Positions 6,076-14,634 of a stretch of 35,472 nt of DNA are shown piece by piece; the first letter of the stretch is position 1; each line of letters begins with the position of its first letter. Under the pieces are notes generated by a model that saw only the letters and a list, made by a program, of their open reading frames with translations, ran no database searches and was not told the origin of the DNA. The stretch is from a virus: IMG/VR virus record IMGVR_UViG_3300037488_000686, positions 1-35,472 of that record. One strand, 5' to 3'. The translations under genes and the position numbers were made by a program.

Positions 6076-6480
6076 ATGTCTAATTCTATTGCTAGTGGCG
6101 TTGCGTACAACGACCCGGAGTTCTCGACCGTCTACGCTACGGCGGAGATTGGCTACAGCGCAGCGGCGCAGACTGCGGTGACCCAGCTCACCAGCAAGTC
6201 CACTGGCGTCACTGCCAACACCAGCGCTGGGCAGATCACGATGAACGCTGCTTCGCTGGCGACCGTCACGAACGTGACCTTCACGTTGACCAACAGCCTG
6301 CTGTCGGCCAAGGACGTCATCATCGTTAACGTGGCAAGCGCCAACGCTACTGCCGGCGCCTACAACTGCTGGGTGTCCAGCATGTTGGCCGGCTCGGCGA
6401 CGATCACGCTGCGTAACATCACCGCCGGCCCGCTGCTTGAGGCGGTGGTTATCAACTTTGCAATCATCCACGCGACTTGA
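6076..6480 (+). CDS. Beta-rich putative virion/decoration protein (134 aa)
   Basis: A Ser/Thr/Ala-rich protein with alternating beta strands: SKSTGVTANTSAGQITMNAA, VTFTLTNSLLSAKDVIIVNVAS and ATITLRNITAGPLLEAVVINFAII. This pattern recurs in small structural proteins of environmental phages and prophages; exact function is not known. It has a good site (AAAGGAA before ATG 6076). Lack of signal peptide, lack of charged catalytic motifs and repetitive beta character favour a capsid decoration or head-fibre-like role. It lies away from the head block, which is unusual for a decoration protein. Confidence 0.62.
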   Translation: MSNSIASGVAYNDPEFSTVYATAEIGYSAAAQTAVTQLTSKSTGVTANTSAGQITMNAASLATVTNVTFTLTNSLLSAKDVIIVNVASANATAGAYNCWVSSMLAGSATITLRNITAGPLLEAVVINFAIIHAT

Positions 6481-6481
6481 T

Positions 6482-6622
6482 ATGCCACTCATGAAGTCAG
6501 CAAGCCCCAAAGCGTTTAGCGCCAACGTCAAGGCCGAGGTGAAGGCGGGCAAGCCTGTCAAGCAGGCTGTGGCGATTGGCTATGCTGTCAAGAAGGCGGC
6601 TGAGAAGAAAGAGAAGAAGTGA
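6482..6622 (+). CDS. Small Lys/Ala-rich conserved phage protein (46 aa)
   Basis: MPLMKSASPKAFSANVKAEV followed by AGKPVKQAVAIGYAVKKAA and a terminal EKKEKK. This short basic protein is widespread in phages near terminase genes, always with the AGKPxKQAVAIAY-like core; no function is established. The start lies one base after the previous stop and the stop overlaps the GTG of the ParB-like gene (GTGA), so it is translated in a coupled row. Its basic surface suggests nucleic acid or virion contact, which is only a guess. Confidence 0.72.
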   Translation: MPLMKSASPKAFSANVKAEVKAGKPVKQAVAIGYAVKKAAEKKEKK

Positions 6623-7125
6623 GGATCGAACAGCGCCCAGTGGCGGGCCTGATCCCCTACGTCAACAACTCCCGCAAGCACAGTGATGAGCAGGTCGCTC
6701 AGATAGCGGCCAGCATCAAAGAGTTTGGCTGGACCAACCCGATCCTGGTGGATGGTGCCAACGGCATCATTGCTGGGCATGGGCGCTTGATGGCTGCTCG
6801 CAAGCTCGGCATGGAGGCCGTGCCGGTCATTGAGCTGGCGCACCTATCCGAGCCGCAGCGCAAGGCGCTCATCATTGCCGACAACAAGCTGGCAATGAAT
6901 GCGGAATGGGACAACGATCTGTTGATGCTGGAGCTGGGCGAGCTGCTGGAGGGCGGATTTGATCTTGATTTGCTGGGCTTTGGGAAGGATGAGCTTGATG
7001 CGCTGATGAAAGAAATTAATTTTGCCCCCGCCACAGAAGAAGAGCAGGGCAAATTGGACGAATTGGACCCAAAATGGATTGCTTGCCCTCATTGCGGGAA
7101 AGAGTTTGATGCAAGACAAGCCTGA
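6619..7125 (+). CDS. ParB/Srx-fold protein with C-terminal zinc-knuckle-like CPHC
   Basis: A 168-residue protein with the ParB N-terminal domain: VAGLIPYVNNSRKHSDEQVAQIA, GWTNPILVDG, and the box II analogue GHGRLMAARKLG (53-64), then ALIIADNKLAM as in phage ParB-like nucleases. The C terminus carries CPHCGKEF (C156, C159), half of a zinc ribbon. GTG at 6619 overlaps the stop of the preceding gene. Such proteins in phages often sit next to DNA methylases; here the partner is the Mom-like gene, which overlaps its last 17 bases. Likely role: DNA recognition, CTP/nucleotide chemistry or nuclease activity tied to base modification (inference). It is not a classic partition protein: no ParA is present. 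Confidence 0.82.
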   Translation: MRIEQRPVAGLIPYVNNSRKHSDEQVAQIAASIKEFGWTNPILVDGANGIIAGHGRLMAARKLGMEAVPVIELAHLSEPQRKALIIADNKLAMNAEWDNDLLMLELGELLEGGFDLDLLGFGKDELDALMKEINFAPATEEEQGKLDELDPKWIACPHCGKEFDARQA

Positions 7126-7792
7126 GCTCAAAATTGATTGGGCTAGCCATGATGCGGCTAAGTATGCTTGCATTAACTGGCATTACAGTAAATGTTTACC
7201 AGTTGGAAAGTTAGTTAAAGTTGGCGCATGGGAAAATAACAAGTTTATCGGTGTTGTTATTTTTGGGCGTGGTGCAAACAACAACATGCTCAAGCCTTTT
7301 GGTTTGGAGCAAGATGATGGTTGTGAACTTGTCAGAATTGCATTAACAAAGCATATTACGCCAGTTAGCAAAATCATGGCTTTTGCTATTAGATTTTTGA
7401 AGAAATCTCAAGCAGGATTACAGCTTATAGTTTCTTATGCCGATCCAGAACAAGGGCATCATGGCGGAATATATCAAGCATGTAATTGGATTTATACAGG
7501 ACCAAGCGATAAAGCTGTCAAAGTTTTCTACAAAGGAAAGTGGTCACACAAAAAGACTGTTGATGATGCTGGCGTAGATCAGACAAATCTTCCAAAGAAA
7601 GTTGTATCAGGCAAGCACAGATACCTAATGCCCCTAGACAAAGACATGAGTGCTAAGATCGCACCACTAGCAAAACCTTATCCAAAGCGTGAGAAGCAGG
7701 CGATGGTCGATTCCCTCGACACAGCGGCGGTGCGTCACCGACCCTTACGCTCCAATTCAATAGTGCTTGAGTGCGACACTTTGCCTCAATAA
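7109..7792 (+). CDS. mom: Mom-like DNA modification protein (adenine acetamidation family)
   Basis: A 227-residue protein resembling phage Mu Mom, a GNAT-like enzyme that converts adenine in phage DNA to an acetamido-type derivative and blocks restriction. Matching blocks are INWHYSKCLPVGK (22-34), NKFIGVVIFGRGAN (44-57), ELVRIAL (73-79), SKIMAFAIRFLKKS and VSYADPEQGHHGGIYQACNW (108-127), the last holding the Ser/Asp/Tyr pattern of the family. ATG 7109 is preferred to an upstream in-frame ATG at 7022 because it has GGGAAAGAG before it and leaves the ParB-like gene intact apart from a 17-bp overlap. AT-rich relative to both neighbours, so probably acquired. In Mu, mom is toxic and its translation is controlled by the overlapping zinc protein Com; a similar arrangement may exist here. 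Confidence 0.83.
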   Translation: MQDKPELKIDWASHDAAKYACINWHYSKCLPVGKLVKVGAWENNKFIGVVIFGRGANNNMLKPFGLEQDDGCELVRIALTKHITPVSKIMAFAIRFLKKSQAGLQLIVSYADPEQGHHGGIYQACNWIYTGPSDKAVKVFYKGKWSHKKTVDDAGVDQTNLPKKVVSGKHRYLMPLDKDMSAKIAPLAKPYPKREKQAMVDSLDTAAVRHRPLRSNSIVLECDTLPQ

Positions 7793-7795
7793 AAG

Positions 7796-8140
7796 ATGCT
7801 ACCCCACGAACCCACCGAGAAAACCCGCTCCCAGGCCCAATCCGCAGCGGGCCTGGGGCTGCCGCACGAGCAGATTGGCGCTCTGTTGGGCATCAGCGAT
7901 GTGACCCTGCGCAAGTACTACGACGTTGAGCTGGCGCTTGGGAAGGCCACAGCCAGTGCCAGTATTGCCAAGACGCTGTTCAATAAGGCGATGGCGGGCG
8001 ATACCACAGCCATGATCTGGTGGACGAAGGCGCAGATGGCTTGGGGCGAAACGAATACCACCAAACTGGCGAACCCGGACGGCACGCCCATCGAGGGCAT
8101 AATGGTTTCGTTTGTGAAGGCCAATGAGCCAAGCGCTTAA
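7796..8140 (+). CDS. terS: Terminase small subunit
   Basis: A 114-residue DNA-recognition subunit of the packaging motor. An N-terminal HTH (AGLGLPHEQIGALLGISDVTLRKYY, residues ~20-43) binds packaging sites; the second half, ASIAKTLFNKAMAGDTTAMIWWTKAQMAW, is the oligomerisation helix pair typical of this terminase family. It ends 17 bp inside the large-subunit gene. Three bases separate its ATG from the stop of the Mom-like gene. A headful (pac) strategy is suggested by the circularly closing contig. Confidence 0.87.
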   Translation: MLPHEPTEKTRSQAQSAAGLGLPHEQIGALLGISDVTLRKYYDVELALGKATASASIAKTLFNKAMAGDTTAMIWWTKAQMAWGETNTTKLANPDGTPIEGIMVSFVKANEPSA

Positions 8141-9401
8141 CAAGGCCATCAGCCTGGCCGAGTTCCCCGAGAAACTCGCCTGCCTTTTCGAGCCGTCCCG
8201 CTACAAAGTTCTCTACGGCGGACGTGGCGGCGCTAAGTCTTGGGGCATTGCCAGAGCCTTGCTTATCCTTGGCGCCAAGTCCCCGCTGCGCATCTTGTGC
8301 GCTCGCGAGTTCCAGACCAGCATCAAGGATTCGGTCCACAAGCTGCTCTGCGACCAGATTGAGGCGCTAGGCCTGCTTGGGTTCTACGAGATCACCCAGG
8401 CGACAATCCGAGGCAAGAACGGCAGCGAGTTTGCTTTTGCCGGCCTGCGCAACAACATCAGCAATATTAAGTCTTTCGAGGGCGTGGATATTTGCTGGGT
8501 CGAGGAGGCGCAATCGGTCAGCCGGTTGTCGTGGAACGTCCTGATACCGACCATCCGCAAGGCCGGCAGCAGCATCTGGGTCAGCTTTAACCCGGAGCTC
8601 GAGACCGACGAGACCTATCAACGCTTCGTGCTCAAGCCGCCCGCGGATTGCATGATTCGCAAGGTGAACTGGTCCGACAATCCTTGGTTCCCCGAGACCC
8701 TGAGGCTTGAGAAGGATGCGCTTAAGGAACGCGATATTGAGTCCTATAACACGGTCTGGGAAGGCATTTGCCGCCAGACGGTGGATGGTGCCATCTTTGC
8801 CCGCGAGATGCAGATGGCCGAGCTCCAGGGCCGGATTACGACCGTCAACTACGACCCCAGCAAACCTGTCCACGCGGTGTTCGACCTCGGCTGGTCAGAC
8901 TCCACGGCGATCTGGTTCTTGCAGTTCATCGGCATGGAGACTCGGCTTATCCGCTACCTCGAGGACAGCCAGCGCACCATCAGCCACTACATGGCGGAGA
9001 TGCAGAAGTTCGGTTACGTCTACGACACCCTCTGGCTACCCCATGACGCCCAAAACCAAACCCTTGCCGCAGCGGGCCGCTCCATCGAGGACATTGTTCG
9101 CTCGGCGGGCTATAAAGTCAGCATTATTCCCCGCGTACCGATTCCCGACTCGATCAACGCAGCCCGCACGATCTTCCCGAACTGCTGGTTCGACCGAGAG
9201 AATGCGGCGGATGGGATTTCGTGCCTGCGCCACTACAGATATGATGTAGACCCCGAGACTGGCGGATTCAGCAAGCAGCCGCTGCACGATCACTACAGCC
9301 ACGGCGCGGACGCATTCCGCTACATTGGCCTGATGGTCAACGAGCCGCGCAAGGCTAAGAAGAAGGCAACCTTTTCGTTGCCGGCGAACTGGATGGGATG
9401 A
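8124..9401 (+). CDS. terL: Terminase large subunit
   Basis: A 425-residue packaging ATPase-nuclease of the Terminase_3 (PBSX/XtmB-like) type. ATPase: Walker A GGRGGAKS (32-39) and Walker B DICWVEEA (122-129) with the coupling Glu. Nuclease: RNase H-like acidic residues at D254 (VFDLGWSD), D308 (LPHDAQ) and D396 (SHGADAFR). The length is normal. It powers DNA translocation into the head through the portal encoded next, with which it overlaps as ATGA at 9398. Confidence 0.95.
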   Translation: MSQALNKAISLAEFPEKLACLFEPSRYKVLYGGRGGAKSWGIARALLILGAKSPLRILCAREFQTSIKDSVHKLLCDQIEALGLLGFYEITQATIRGKNGSEFAFAGLRNNISNIKSFEGVDICWVEEAQSVSRLSWNVLIPTIRKAGSSIWVSFNPELETDETYQRFVLKPPADCMIRKVNWSDNPWFPETLRLEKDALKERDIESYNTVWEGICRQTVDGAIFAREMQMAELQGRITTVNYDPSKPVHAVFDLGWSDSTAIWFLQFIGMETRLIRYLEDSQRTISHYMAEMQKFGYVYDTLWLPHDAQNQTLAAAGRSIEDIVRSAGYKVSIIPRVPIPDSINAARTIFPNCWFDRENAADGISCLRHYRYDVDPETGGFSKQPLHDHYSHGADAFRYIGLMVNEPRKAKKKATFSLPANWMG

Positions 9402-11512
9402 ACATGGCCTACTACTCTGACAACGATCTGAGCTCAGACAAGCGCATTGACGCGGCGATCAAGTTCCTGCGCCTGGCGGGCGACTCCGACTCCAGCAACC
9501 GGGCCGACGCGCTGGATGACCTGAAGTTTGCTGCCGGCGACCAGTGGCCGGTGGAGATTCAGAACAGCCGCAACCTTGACGCCAGGCCGTGCCTGACCAT
9601 CAACAAGATCGACGCTTACGTGCGCCAGGTCACGAACCAGCAGCGCCAGCAGCGGCCCAGGATCAAAGTCCATCCGACCAACACCCAGGCGGACACCAAG
9701 ATCGCCCAGACGCTTGAGGGCATCACCCGGCACATCGAGGAGAACAGCAACGCCGATACGGCGTACGACAACGCCTTCGACTATGCGGTGCGGATGGGGT
9801 GGGGCTACTGGCGCATCGTTACGGATTACGTGCGCGAGGACTCGTTCGACCAGGAAATCTACATCCAGCCTGTTGACAACCCATTCAGCGTCTACTTCGA
9901 CCCCAACAGCGTGCTGCCGGACGGCTCCGACGCCGAGCAATGCCTGATTACCAGCGTGATGCCGAAGGCCGTCTTCCGCGAGATGTTCCCCGGCGCGGAT
10001 GATGGCGCCAACTTTCTTCAGCGCAGCACTGGCGACGATTCCGCCGACTGGGTGATGACCGAGGATATTCGGATCGCCGAGTATTTCCACGTTGAGCGGG
10101 TCAAGACGAAGCTGCTGATGCTCTCGGACGGCACCAAAATCTACAAGGACGAGCTGCCCAGCGACGAGTTCCTGGCGCTGGCGGGCATCACCGTTGTGGA
10201 CGAGCGTCAGAGCTTCCGCAAGGTGGTCAAGTGGTGCAAGTTGACCGCCATGGAGGTGCTGGAAGAAAAAGACTGGCCAGGACGGTACATTCCGGTTGTG
10301 CCGGTCTACGGGCAGCAGCTCATTGTTGAGGACAAGCGCAAGAAGTTCGGCCTGGTGCGGTTTGCCAAAGATCCGCAGCGCATGTACAACTTCTGGCGCA
10401 CCTCGATGACCGAGAGCATCGCGCTGGCGCCGAAGGCCAAGTGGCTGCTCGCCGAGGGCCAGGACGAGGGCCACGAGGACGAGTGGGCGCAGGCCAACAT
10501 CAAGTCAAGCCCAGTCCTGCGATACAAGCAGACGGACATTGACGGTCGCCCCGCCCCGCAGCCGGCACGCTTGCAGCCCGAGCCGCCGCCAGTTGGCGTG
10601 ATGAGCGCTGCCGATGCGATCAACTCTGACCTGCAGATGGTCCTTGGCATCACCGACCCCAACCAGCTGCCCAGCGGCAACATCAGCGGCAAGGCGCTCA
10701 ACGGCCAGCAACAACAGGTCGATCTAAGCAACTTCCACTATTTCGACAACCTGACGCGCTCAATCAAGCACACCGGTAAGATTCTGCTGGACCTGATTCC
10801 CAAGATTTACGACACGCAGCGCGTGATGCGGATCATTGGCGAGGATGGCCAGCCGGACATGGTGACCATCAACGAGCAGGGCCAGGACGAATACGGCGTC
10901 CAGAAGGTCTTGAACGACGTCACGGTGGGCGAATACGACGTGGTGATGGACTCAGGGCCAGGCTACATCAGCAAGCGGATGCAAGCGGTCGATTCCATGA
11001 TGCCGCTGTTGGCCGGCAACCCTGAGTTGTTTAAGCTCGCTGGCGATCTGGTCTTCCGCAACATGGACTTCCCCGGCGCCGACGTCATCGCCGACCGCCT
11101 GGCGGCATCCAACCCGCTGGCGCAGATTGACAAGAAGTCACCGATCCCGCCGCAGGTTCAGATGCAGCTTGCGCAGAGCAAGGCGCAGATTGAACAAATG
11201 ACCCAGCAGATGCAAGCGATGCAGCTGGAGATCAACAACCGCGCCCAGGTCGCGCAAATCCGCGAGGATGGCGCCACCAAGCGCACATTGATGCAAGTGA
11301 CAGCCAAGGCCCACGAGACCGAGGCCAGCAACGCCGAGCAGCGCAACACCGAAGAAATGAAGATCAGCGGGCGCGCCAACGAGACCGTCATCGAGAGCAA
11401 TACCCGGCTTCAGATTGAGAACATCAAGGGCAAGCTGGCCCTGCTGCTTGCCGAAATGCACCAGGGCACGCTTCAGGCCAGCAGCGCCGAAGCAATAGAA
11501 CGAGCAATCTGA
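9398..11512 (+). CDS. P22 gp1-like portal protein
   Basis: A 704-residue portal, close to the 725 residues of P22 gp1. N-terminal motifs FAAGDQWPVEIQNSRNLDARP, LTINKIDAYVRQVTNQQRQ and RPRIKVHP are typical of this P22-type portal family; NPFSVYFDPNS and the GNISGKALNGQQQQ segment follow. The last ~140 residues (from about 560) are Gln/Ala-rich coiled coil, corresponding to the C-terminal barrel that in P22 reaches into the capsid and senses head filling. The dodecameric ring docks the terminase during packaging and then gp4. Translationally coupled to terL (ATGA). Confidence 0.93.
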   Translation: MNMAYYSDNDLSSDKRIDAAIKFLRLAGDSDSSNRADALDDLKFAAGDQWPVEIQNSRNLDARPCLTINKIDAYVRQVTNQQRQQRPRIKVHPTNTQADTKIAQTLEGITRHIEENSNADTAYDNAFDYAVRMGWGYWRIVTDYVREDSFDQEIYIQPVDNPFSVYFDPNSVLPDGSDAEQCLITSVMPKAVFREMFPGADDGANFLQRSTGDDSADWVMTEDIRIAEYFHVERVKTKLLMLSDGTKIYKDELPSDEFLALAGITVVDERQSFRKVVKWCKLTAMEVLEEKDWPGRYIPVVPVYGQQLIVEDKRKKFGLVRFAKDPQRMYNFWRTSMTESIALAPKAKWLLAEGQDEGHEDEWAQANIKSSPVLRYKQTDIDGRPAPQPARLQPEPPPVGVMSAADAINSDLQMVLGITDPNQLPSGNISGKALNGQQQQVDLSNFHYFDNLTRSIKHTGKILLDLIPKIYDTQRVMRIIGEDGQPDMVTINEQGQDEYGVQKVLNDVTVGEYDVVMDSGPGYISKRMQAVDSMMPLLAGNPELFKLAGDLVFRNMDFPGADVIADRLAASNPLAQIDKKSPIPPQVQMQLAQSKAQIEQMTQQMQAMQLEINNRAQVAQIREDGATKRTLMQVTAKAHETEASNAEQRNTEEMKISGRANETVIESNTRLQIENIKGKLALLLAEMHQGTLQASSAEAIERAI

Positions 11513-11566
11513 TACTATCCAAAAACCTACCGGCGGGCGCACCGGGCAAAATCCTTGAGGTAACTC

Positions 11567-12484
11567 ATGTCGGAAGTGCAAGAGCGGTTGGCCGCGAACG
11601 TGGTCACCAGCGAAAATCTAGCCGAGTTCAACTCGCAACGTCTAAACCTAGCTACACGCGAGGCGCCAGCTGCGGCTGCGGAGGAAACTCCCGCAGAGCC
11701 GGCTGAAGTCAGCGAGCAGAGTGGGCAAGACAGCGAAGAGAAGGAAGCGACAGCAGTAGAAGAAAGCAGCAAGCCTAATAAGCTGGAGAAGCGATTCACG
11801 GCACTGACCAAGCAGCGCGAGGAAGCCCGGCAAGACGCCGAGCGGGAGCGGGCAGCTAGGGAGGTCTTGGAGTCGAAGGTTCGGGAGCTCGAGGGACGCA
11901 GCAGGCCGCAGGTTGAGCCGGCAGCAGCCACCGAGGAACCCCAGCCAAGCCAATTTTCGGATGCCTTTGAGTACGCAAAAGCACTGGCGGAATTCTCCAC
12001 CGAGCGGGCGCTACGGAATCGAGACAGGCAGGACGCAGAGCGCAAGGCGGCAGTTGATCGTGACAAGGTCATTGAGACTTGGAACACCCGACTGTCGGCG
12101 GCTAAGGCGGACCTGCCCGATTTTGATGACATGGTGGCATCAAGCGACGTACAGGTCAGCGACCAGGTGCGGGACGCGATACTCGACAGCGATGTGGGAC
12201 CGAAAATCCTGTATCACCTGGCCGAGCACACCGACCTGGCAACGAAGTTGGCCGGAATGTCCACCGCAAGCGCTCTGCGAGAGATAGGCAAGCTCGAGGC
12301 ACGGTTCGAGGCGAAAGCCGAGACCAAGCCGCTTTCTACCGTTGGCAAGTCCAAGGCGCCACCGCCGATTAACCCCATCCGGGGCGGCGGGACTGGCACC
12401 GATGTAAAGATTGACAGCAACGGCGAGTTTCACGGCGACTACCAATCATGGCGAGCCGCGAGAATGGCCGGCAAAATCCGATAA
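11567..12484 (+). CDS. P22 gp8-like scaffolding protein
   Basis: A 305-residue protein, almost the length of P22 scaffold (303). Acidic Ala/Glu-rich N-terminal region (about 30-65), a long charged coiled coil (about 70-115), and a short basic C-terminal end (WRAARMAGKIR) matching the role of the C-terminal helix-turn-helix that binds coat in P22. It lies between portal and coat, the P22 position, with GAGG 8-12 bases before ATG. Overall low sequence conservation is normal for scaffolds, so the call rests on composition, length and place. The 54-bp gap upstream shows nothing beyond the ribosome site. Confidence 0.82.
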   Translation: MSEVQERLAANVVTSENLAEFNSQRLNLATREAPAAAAEETPAEPAEVSEQSGQDSEEKEATAVEESSKPNKLEKRFTALTKQREEARQDAERERAAREVLESKVRELEGRSRPQVEPAAATEEPQPSQFSDAFEYAKALAEFSTERALRNRDRQDAERKAAVDRDKVIETWNTRLSAAKADLPDFDDMVASSDVQVSDQVRDAILDSDVGPKILYHLAEHTDLATKLAGMSTASALREIGKLEARFEAKAETKPLSTVGKSKAPPPINPIRGGGTGTDVKIDSNGEFHGDYQSWRAARMAGKIR

Positions 12485-12503
12485 CTTTAAGGAATAACGA
12501 ATC

Positions 12504-13751
12504 ATGGCTAATACCCTGCTTACCATCAGCAAGATCACCAACGAGGCGTTGATGGTCTTGGAAAACAGCTTGACTTTTACGAGTGAAGTTGAACGAAACT
12601 ATGACGATCAGTTCGCGGTTGTTGGGGCCAAAATAGGGAATACCCTTAATGTCCGCAGGCCGGGTCGCTTCATCGGTACAACCGGCCCAGCGCTGAACGT
12701 TGAAGACTTCAACGAAACCAGCGTGCCGGTGACGCTGTCGACCCAGTTCCACGTTGACACGCAGTTCTCGACGCAAGACTTGGCCCTGTCGTTGGATATG
12801 TTCAGCGACCGCGTTCTGAAGCCCGCAATCGCAGCCATCGCCAACAAGATTGACCGCGATGGCCTGGTAATGGCGAAGAACAACACCGCCAACATCGTCG
12901 GCACCGCTGGCACCCCGCCAAGCAGCCTGTTGACGTTTTTGAACGCTGGCGCGTATCTGGACGCTGAAGGCGCACCCCGCGACGGCCAACGCTCTTGCAT
13001 CATTGAGCCGTTTACCAGCGCAACGATTGTTGATGGCCTGAAGGGCTTGTTTGTGCCCAACGCTACCATCAGCCGCCAGTTCCAGAAGGGCTTGATGGGC
13101 ACCGACAGCGCGGGCATGGATTGGAAAATGGACCAGAACGTTGTGAACCAAACGTTCGGCTCCTACGCCACCACCACGGCGTTCAGCTGCCAGACCTCAA
13201 CCGCTACCGGCTTCCTGACCACCGGCTGGGCTTCGACCTCCACCATCGCGCTTTCTTGCGCAACGGCAGTGGCCAGCCTGAAGCAAGGCGACGTGATCCA
13301 GATTGCCAACGTCTATGCGGTCAACCCGCAGAACCGCCAGGCTTACGGCTCCAACAAGCTGCGCAACTTTGTGGTCCAGGCCGACGTTACCGTTGCAACC
13401 TCTGGCACCACCTCGGTGATCGTCTCCCCGGCAGTAATCTCGGCGGGCCAGTTCCAGAACGTCAGCATTACCTCGCCAGGCGCTTCGACCGTTACGCCTT
13501 TCAACAACACCGGCATCGTCTCGCCGCAGAACATCGTGATGCACAAAAATGCCTTCACGATGGCTTGCGCCGATCTCGAGCTACCAGATGGGGTCCATTT
13601 CGCTGGTCGCGCAAGTGACAAGCAGTTGGGTCTTTCGATCCGCGTGGTGCGGCAGTACACTATCAACAACGATTCGATCCCGACTCGTCTTGATGTGCTG
13701 TACGGCTGGGCTCCGCTCTACCCGGAGCTTGCTTGCCGGGTTGCCGCGTAA
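12504..13751 (+). CDS. P22 gp5-like major capsid (coat) protein
   Basis: A 415-residue HK97-fold coat of the P22 subfamily (P22 gp5 is 430). The N terminus ANTLLTISKITNEALMVLEN with ERNYDDQFAVVGAKIGNTLNVRRPGRFIG is diagnostic of this group; the central part contains the beta-rich insertion domain (about 225-345 by pattern) typical of gp5-type coats. A good ribosome site (TAAGGA) precedes the ATG. It builds the icosahedral shell around scaffold; folding of this family relies on the host chaperonin, which gives the phage GroES-like protein an obvious client. Confidence 0.94.
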   Translation: MANTLLTISKITNEALMVLENSLTFTSEVERNYDDQFAVVGAKIGNTLNVRRPGRFIGTTGPALNVEDFNETSVPVTLSTQFHVDTQFSTQDLALSLDMFSDRVLKPAIAAIANKIDRDGLVMAKNNTANIVGTAGTPPSSLLTFLNAGAYLDAEGAPRDGQRSCIIEPFTSATIVDGLKGLFVPNATISRQFQKGLMGTDSAGMDWKMDQNVVNQTFGSYATTTAFSCQTSTATGFLTTGWASTSTIALSCATAVASLKQGDVIQIANVYAVNPQNRQAYGSNKLRNFVVQADVTVATSGTTSVIVSPAVISAGQFQNVSITSPGASTVTPFNNTGIVSPQNIVMHKNAFTMACADLELPDGVHFAGRASDKQLGLSIRVVRQYTINNDSIPTRLDVLYGWAPLYPELACRVAA

Positions 13752-13761
13752 TCAATCAAGT

Positions 13762-13777
13762 GGGGCCACAGTGCCCC
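13762..13777 (+). promoter_or_regulatory. Intercistronic hairpin after the coat gene
   Basis: GGGGC and GCCCC pair around a six-base loop in the 47-bp gap between coat and the next gene. There is no U run, so termination is unlikely; it may protect the abundant coat mRNA or reduce reading of the following gene. TAAGGA for the next gene follows the hairpin. Confidence 0.35.
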
Positions 13778-13798
13778 CAACTTTAAGGACAAAACATC

Positions 13799-14227
13799 AT
13801 GGCCAATCCCGGACCCGCATCAAGCATCCAGACCCACCCGCAAGTTCTGAGCTCCAACCAGGCGCTACGCCTGCTGGGCAGCGCTCAGAGCATCAACTGC
13901 AACGCCACTGGTGACACGGCGATCCCGATTTTGAACACCAGCAGCTACATCATTTTGTACGTAATTGCCACAAACGCCAGCATTTCGCTGACCACCGCGG
14001 CTGGCGGCCTGTTTACCGGCCCTGCGGCTGGTGGCACCCCACTGGTGACTAGCGCAGCATTGTCGGCCCTTACCAGCTCGACAGTGGCCTCGCAGCGTAC
14101 CGTTCTGGCAGCCGGCGCGGCGCAGAACACCAGCCAGACGATCTACTGGAACATTGCCACCGCTCAAGGTGCCGCTGCAACAATGGATCTACTGGTTTAT
14201 GGTATCGACTTGACCTTCCTGCCCTAA
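13799..14227 (+). CDS. Putative capsid-associated/decoration protein (142 aa)
   Basis: A small, almost uncharged, Ala/Ser/Thr-rich protein with beta character: SYIILYVIATNASISLTTAAGG, and a C-terminal strand TMDLLVYGIDLTFL. It follows coat directly and precedes a strong terminator, so it would be made at coat-like levels, which suits a head decoration or minor capsid protein. No catalytic motif or signal peptide is seen. Family not recognised beyond its resemblance to small beta-rich structural proteins of environmental phages. Confidence 0.66.
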   Translation: MANPGPASSIQTHPQVLSSNQALRLLGSAQSINCNATGDTAIPILNTSSYIILYVIATNASISLTTAAGGLFTGPAAGGTPLVTSAALSALTSSTVASQRTVLAAGAAQNTSQTIYWNIATAQGAAATMDLLVYGIDLTFLP

Positions 14228-14251
14228 ACGGCGACGGCTCAGGCACAATAG

Positions 14252-14279
14252 AAGCCGTCCTCATAAGGGACGGCTTTTT
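14252..14279 (+). terminator. Rho-independent terminator after the coat block
   Basis: AAGCCGTCC (14252-14260) pairs perfectly with GGACGGCTT (14268-14276) around a 7-base loop and runs into a T5 tract ending at 14279. It follows the coat-decoration pair. No new promoter is obvious before 14307, so tail genes probably depend on read-through, giving many coat messages and fewer tail messages. Confidence 0.88.
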
Positions 14280-14306
14280 GTCCATCTAATCCTTGGAATT
14301 TGCACC

Positions 14307-14633
14307 ATGAACAACAGCGCATTTGCACCGTTCGGCCCAACGTACCTCATCGGCACCTCAGCTGTGCAAGTGCTTTCGACGAACAACAACGGCTCCACCA
14401 GCTACCGCGTTCGGGCGCTGCTGACTACCACGCAGTACTTGTCCTGGGCGCCGGCTGGCGTGGCCAACGCCACCCCAACAATCACAGTCACCGCGCCTGG
14501 CGCATCGCCTAGCGCCTACACCCTTGGCATCACGCCGGGGACGGTTGAGGTCTTTGGCAACTTGCCGCCCAACGGTTTTTTCAAAGCCGACATTGCAGCG
14601 GCTTTTGAAGTAACCCCAGGCGAGGGCTTGTAA
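14307..14633 (+). CDS. Small beta-rich structural protein (108 aa)
   Basis: Begins MNNSAFAPFGPTYLIGTSAVQ and ends NGFFKADIAAAFEVTPGEGL; the body is Thr/Ala/Pro-rich beta sequence. The FAPFGPTxLIGTSAVQV start and FEVTPGEG end recur in small proteins encoded among phage structural genes, without known function. It is the first gene after the terminator and ends one base before the 601-aa adhesin gene, suggesting a shared virion structure, such as a base or decoration for that protein. Confidence 0.65.
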   Translation: MNNSAFAPFGPTYLIGTSAVQVLSTNNNGSTSYRVRALLTTTQYLSWAPAGVANATPTITVTAPGASPSAYTLGITPGTVEVFGNLPPNGFFKADIAAAFEVTPGEGL

Positions 14634-14634
14634 A

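Noticed and set aside
7022-7108. Longer Mom-like start at 7022
   Set aside because: It would lie deep within the ParB-like gene and adds residues with no family resemblance; ATG 7109 has a ribosome site.
9434-10474. Long open frame antisense to the portal gene (346 codons, minus strand)
   Set aside because: It is a mirror of GC-rich portal codons, has no domain pattern, and the portal frame on the other strand is certain.
12369-13151. Open frame antisense to scaffold and coat (260 codons)
   Set aside because: Lies over two well-supported genes and shows no protein family signature.
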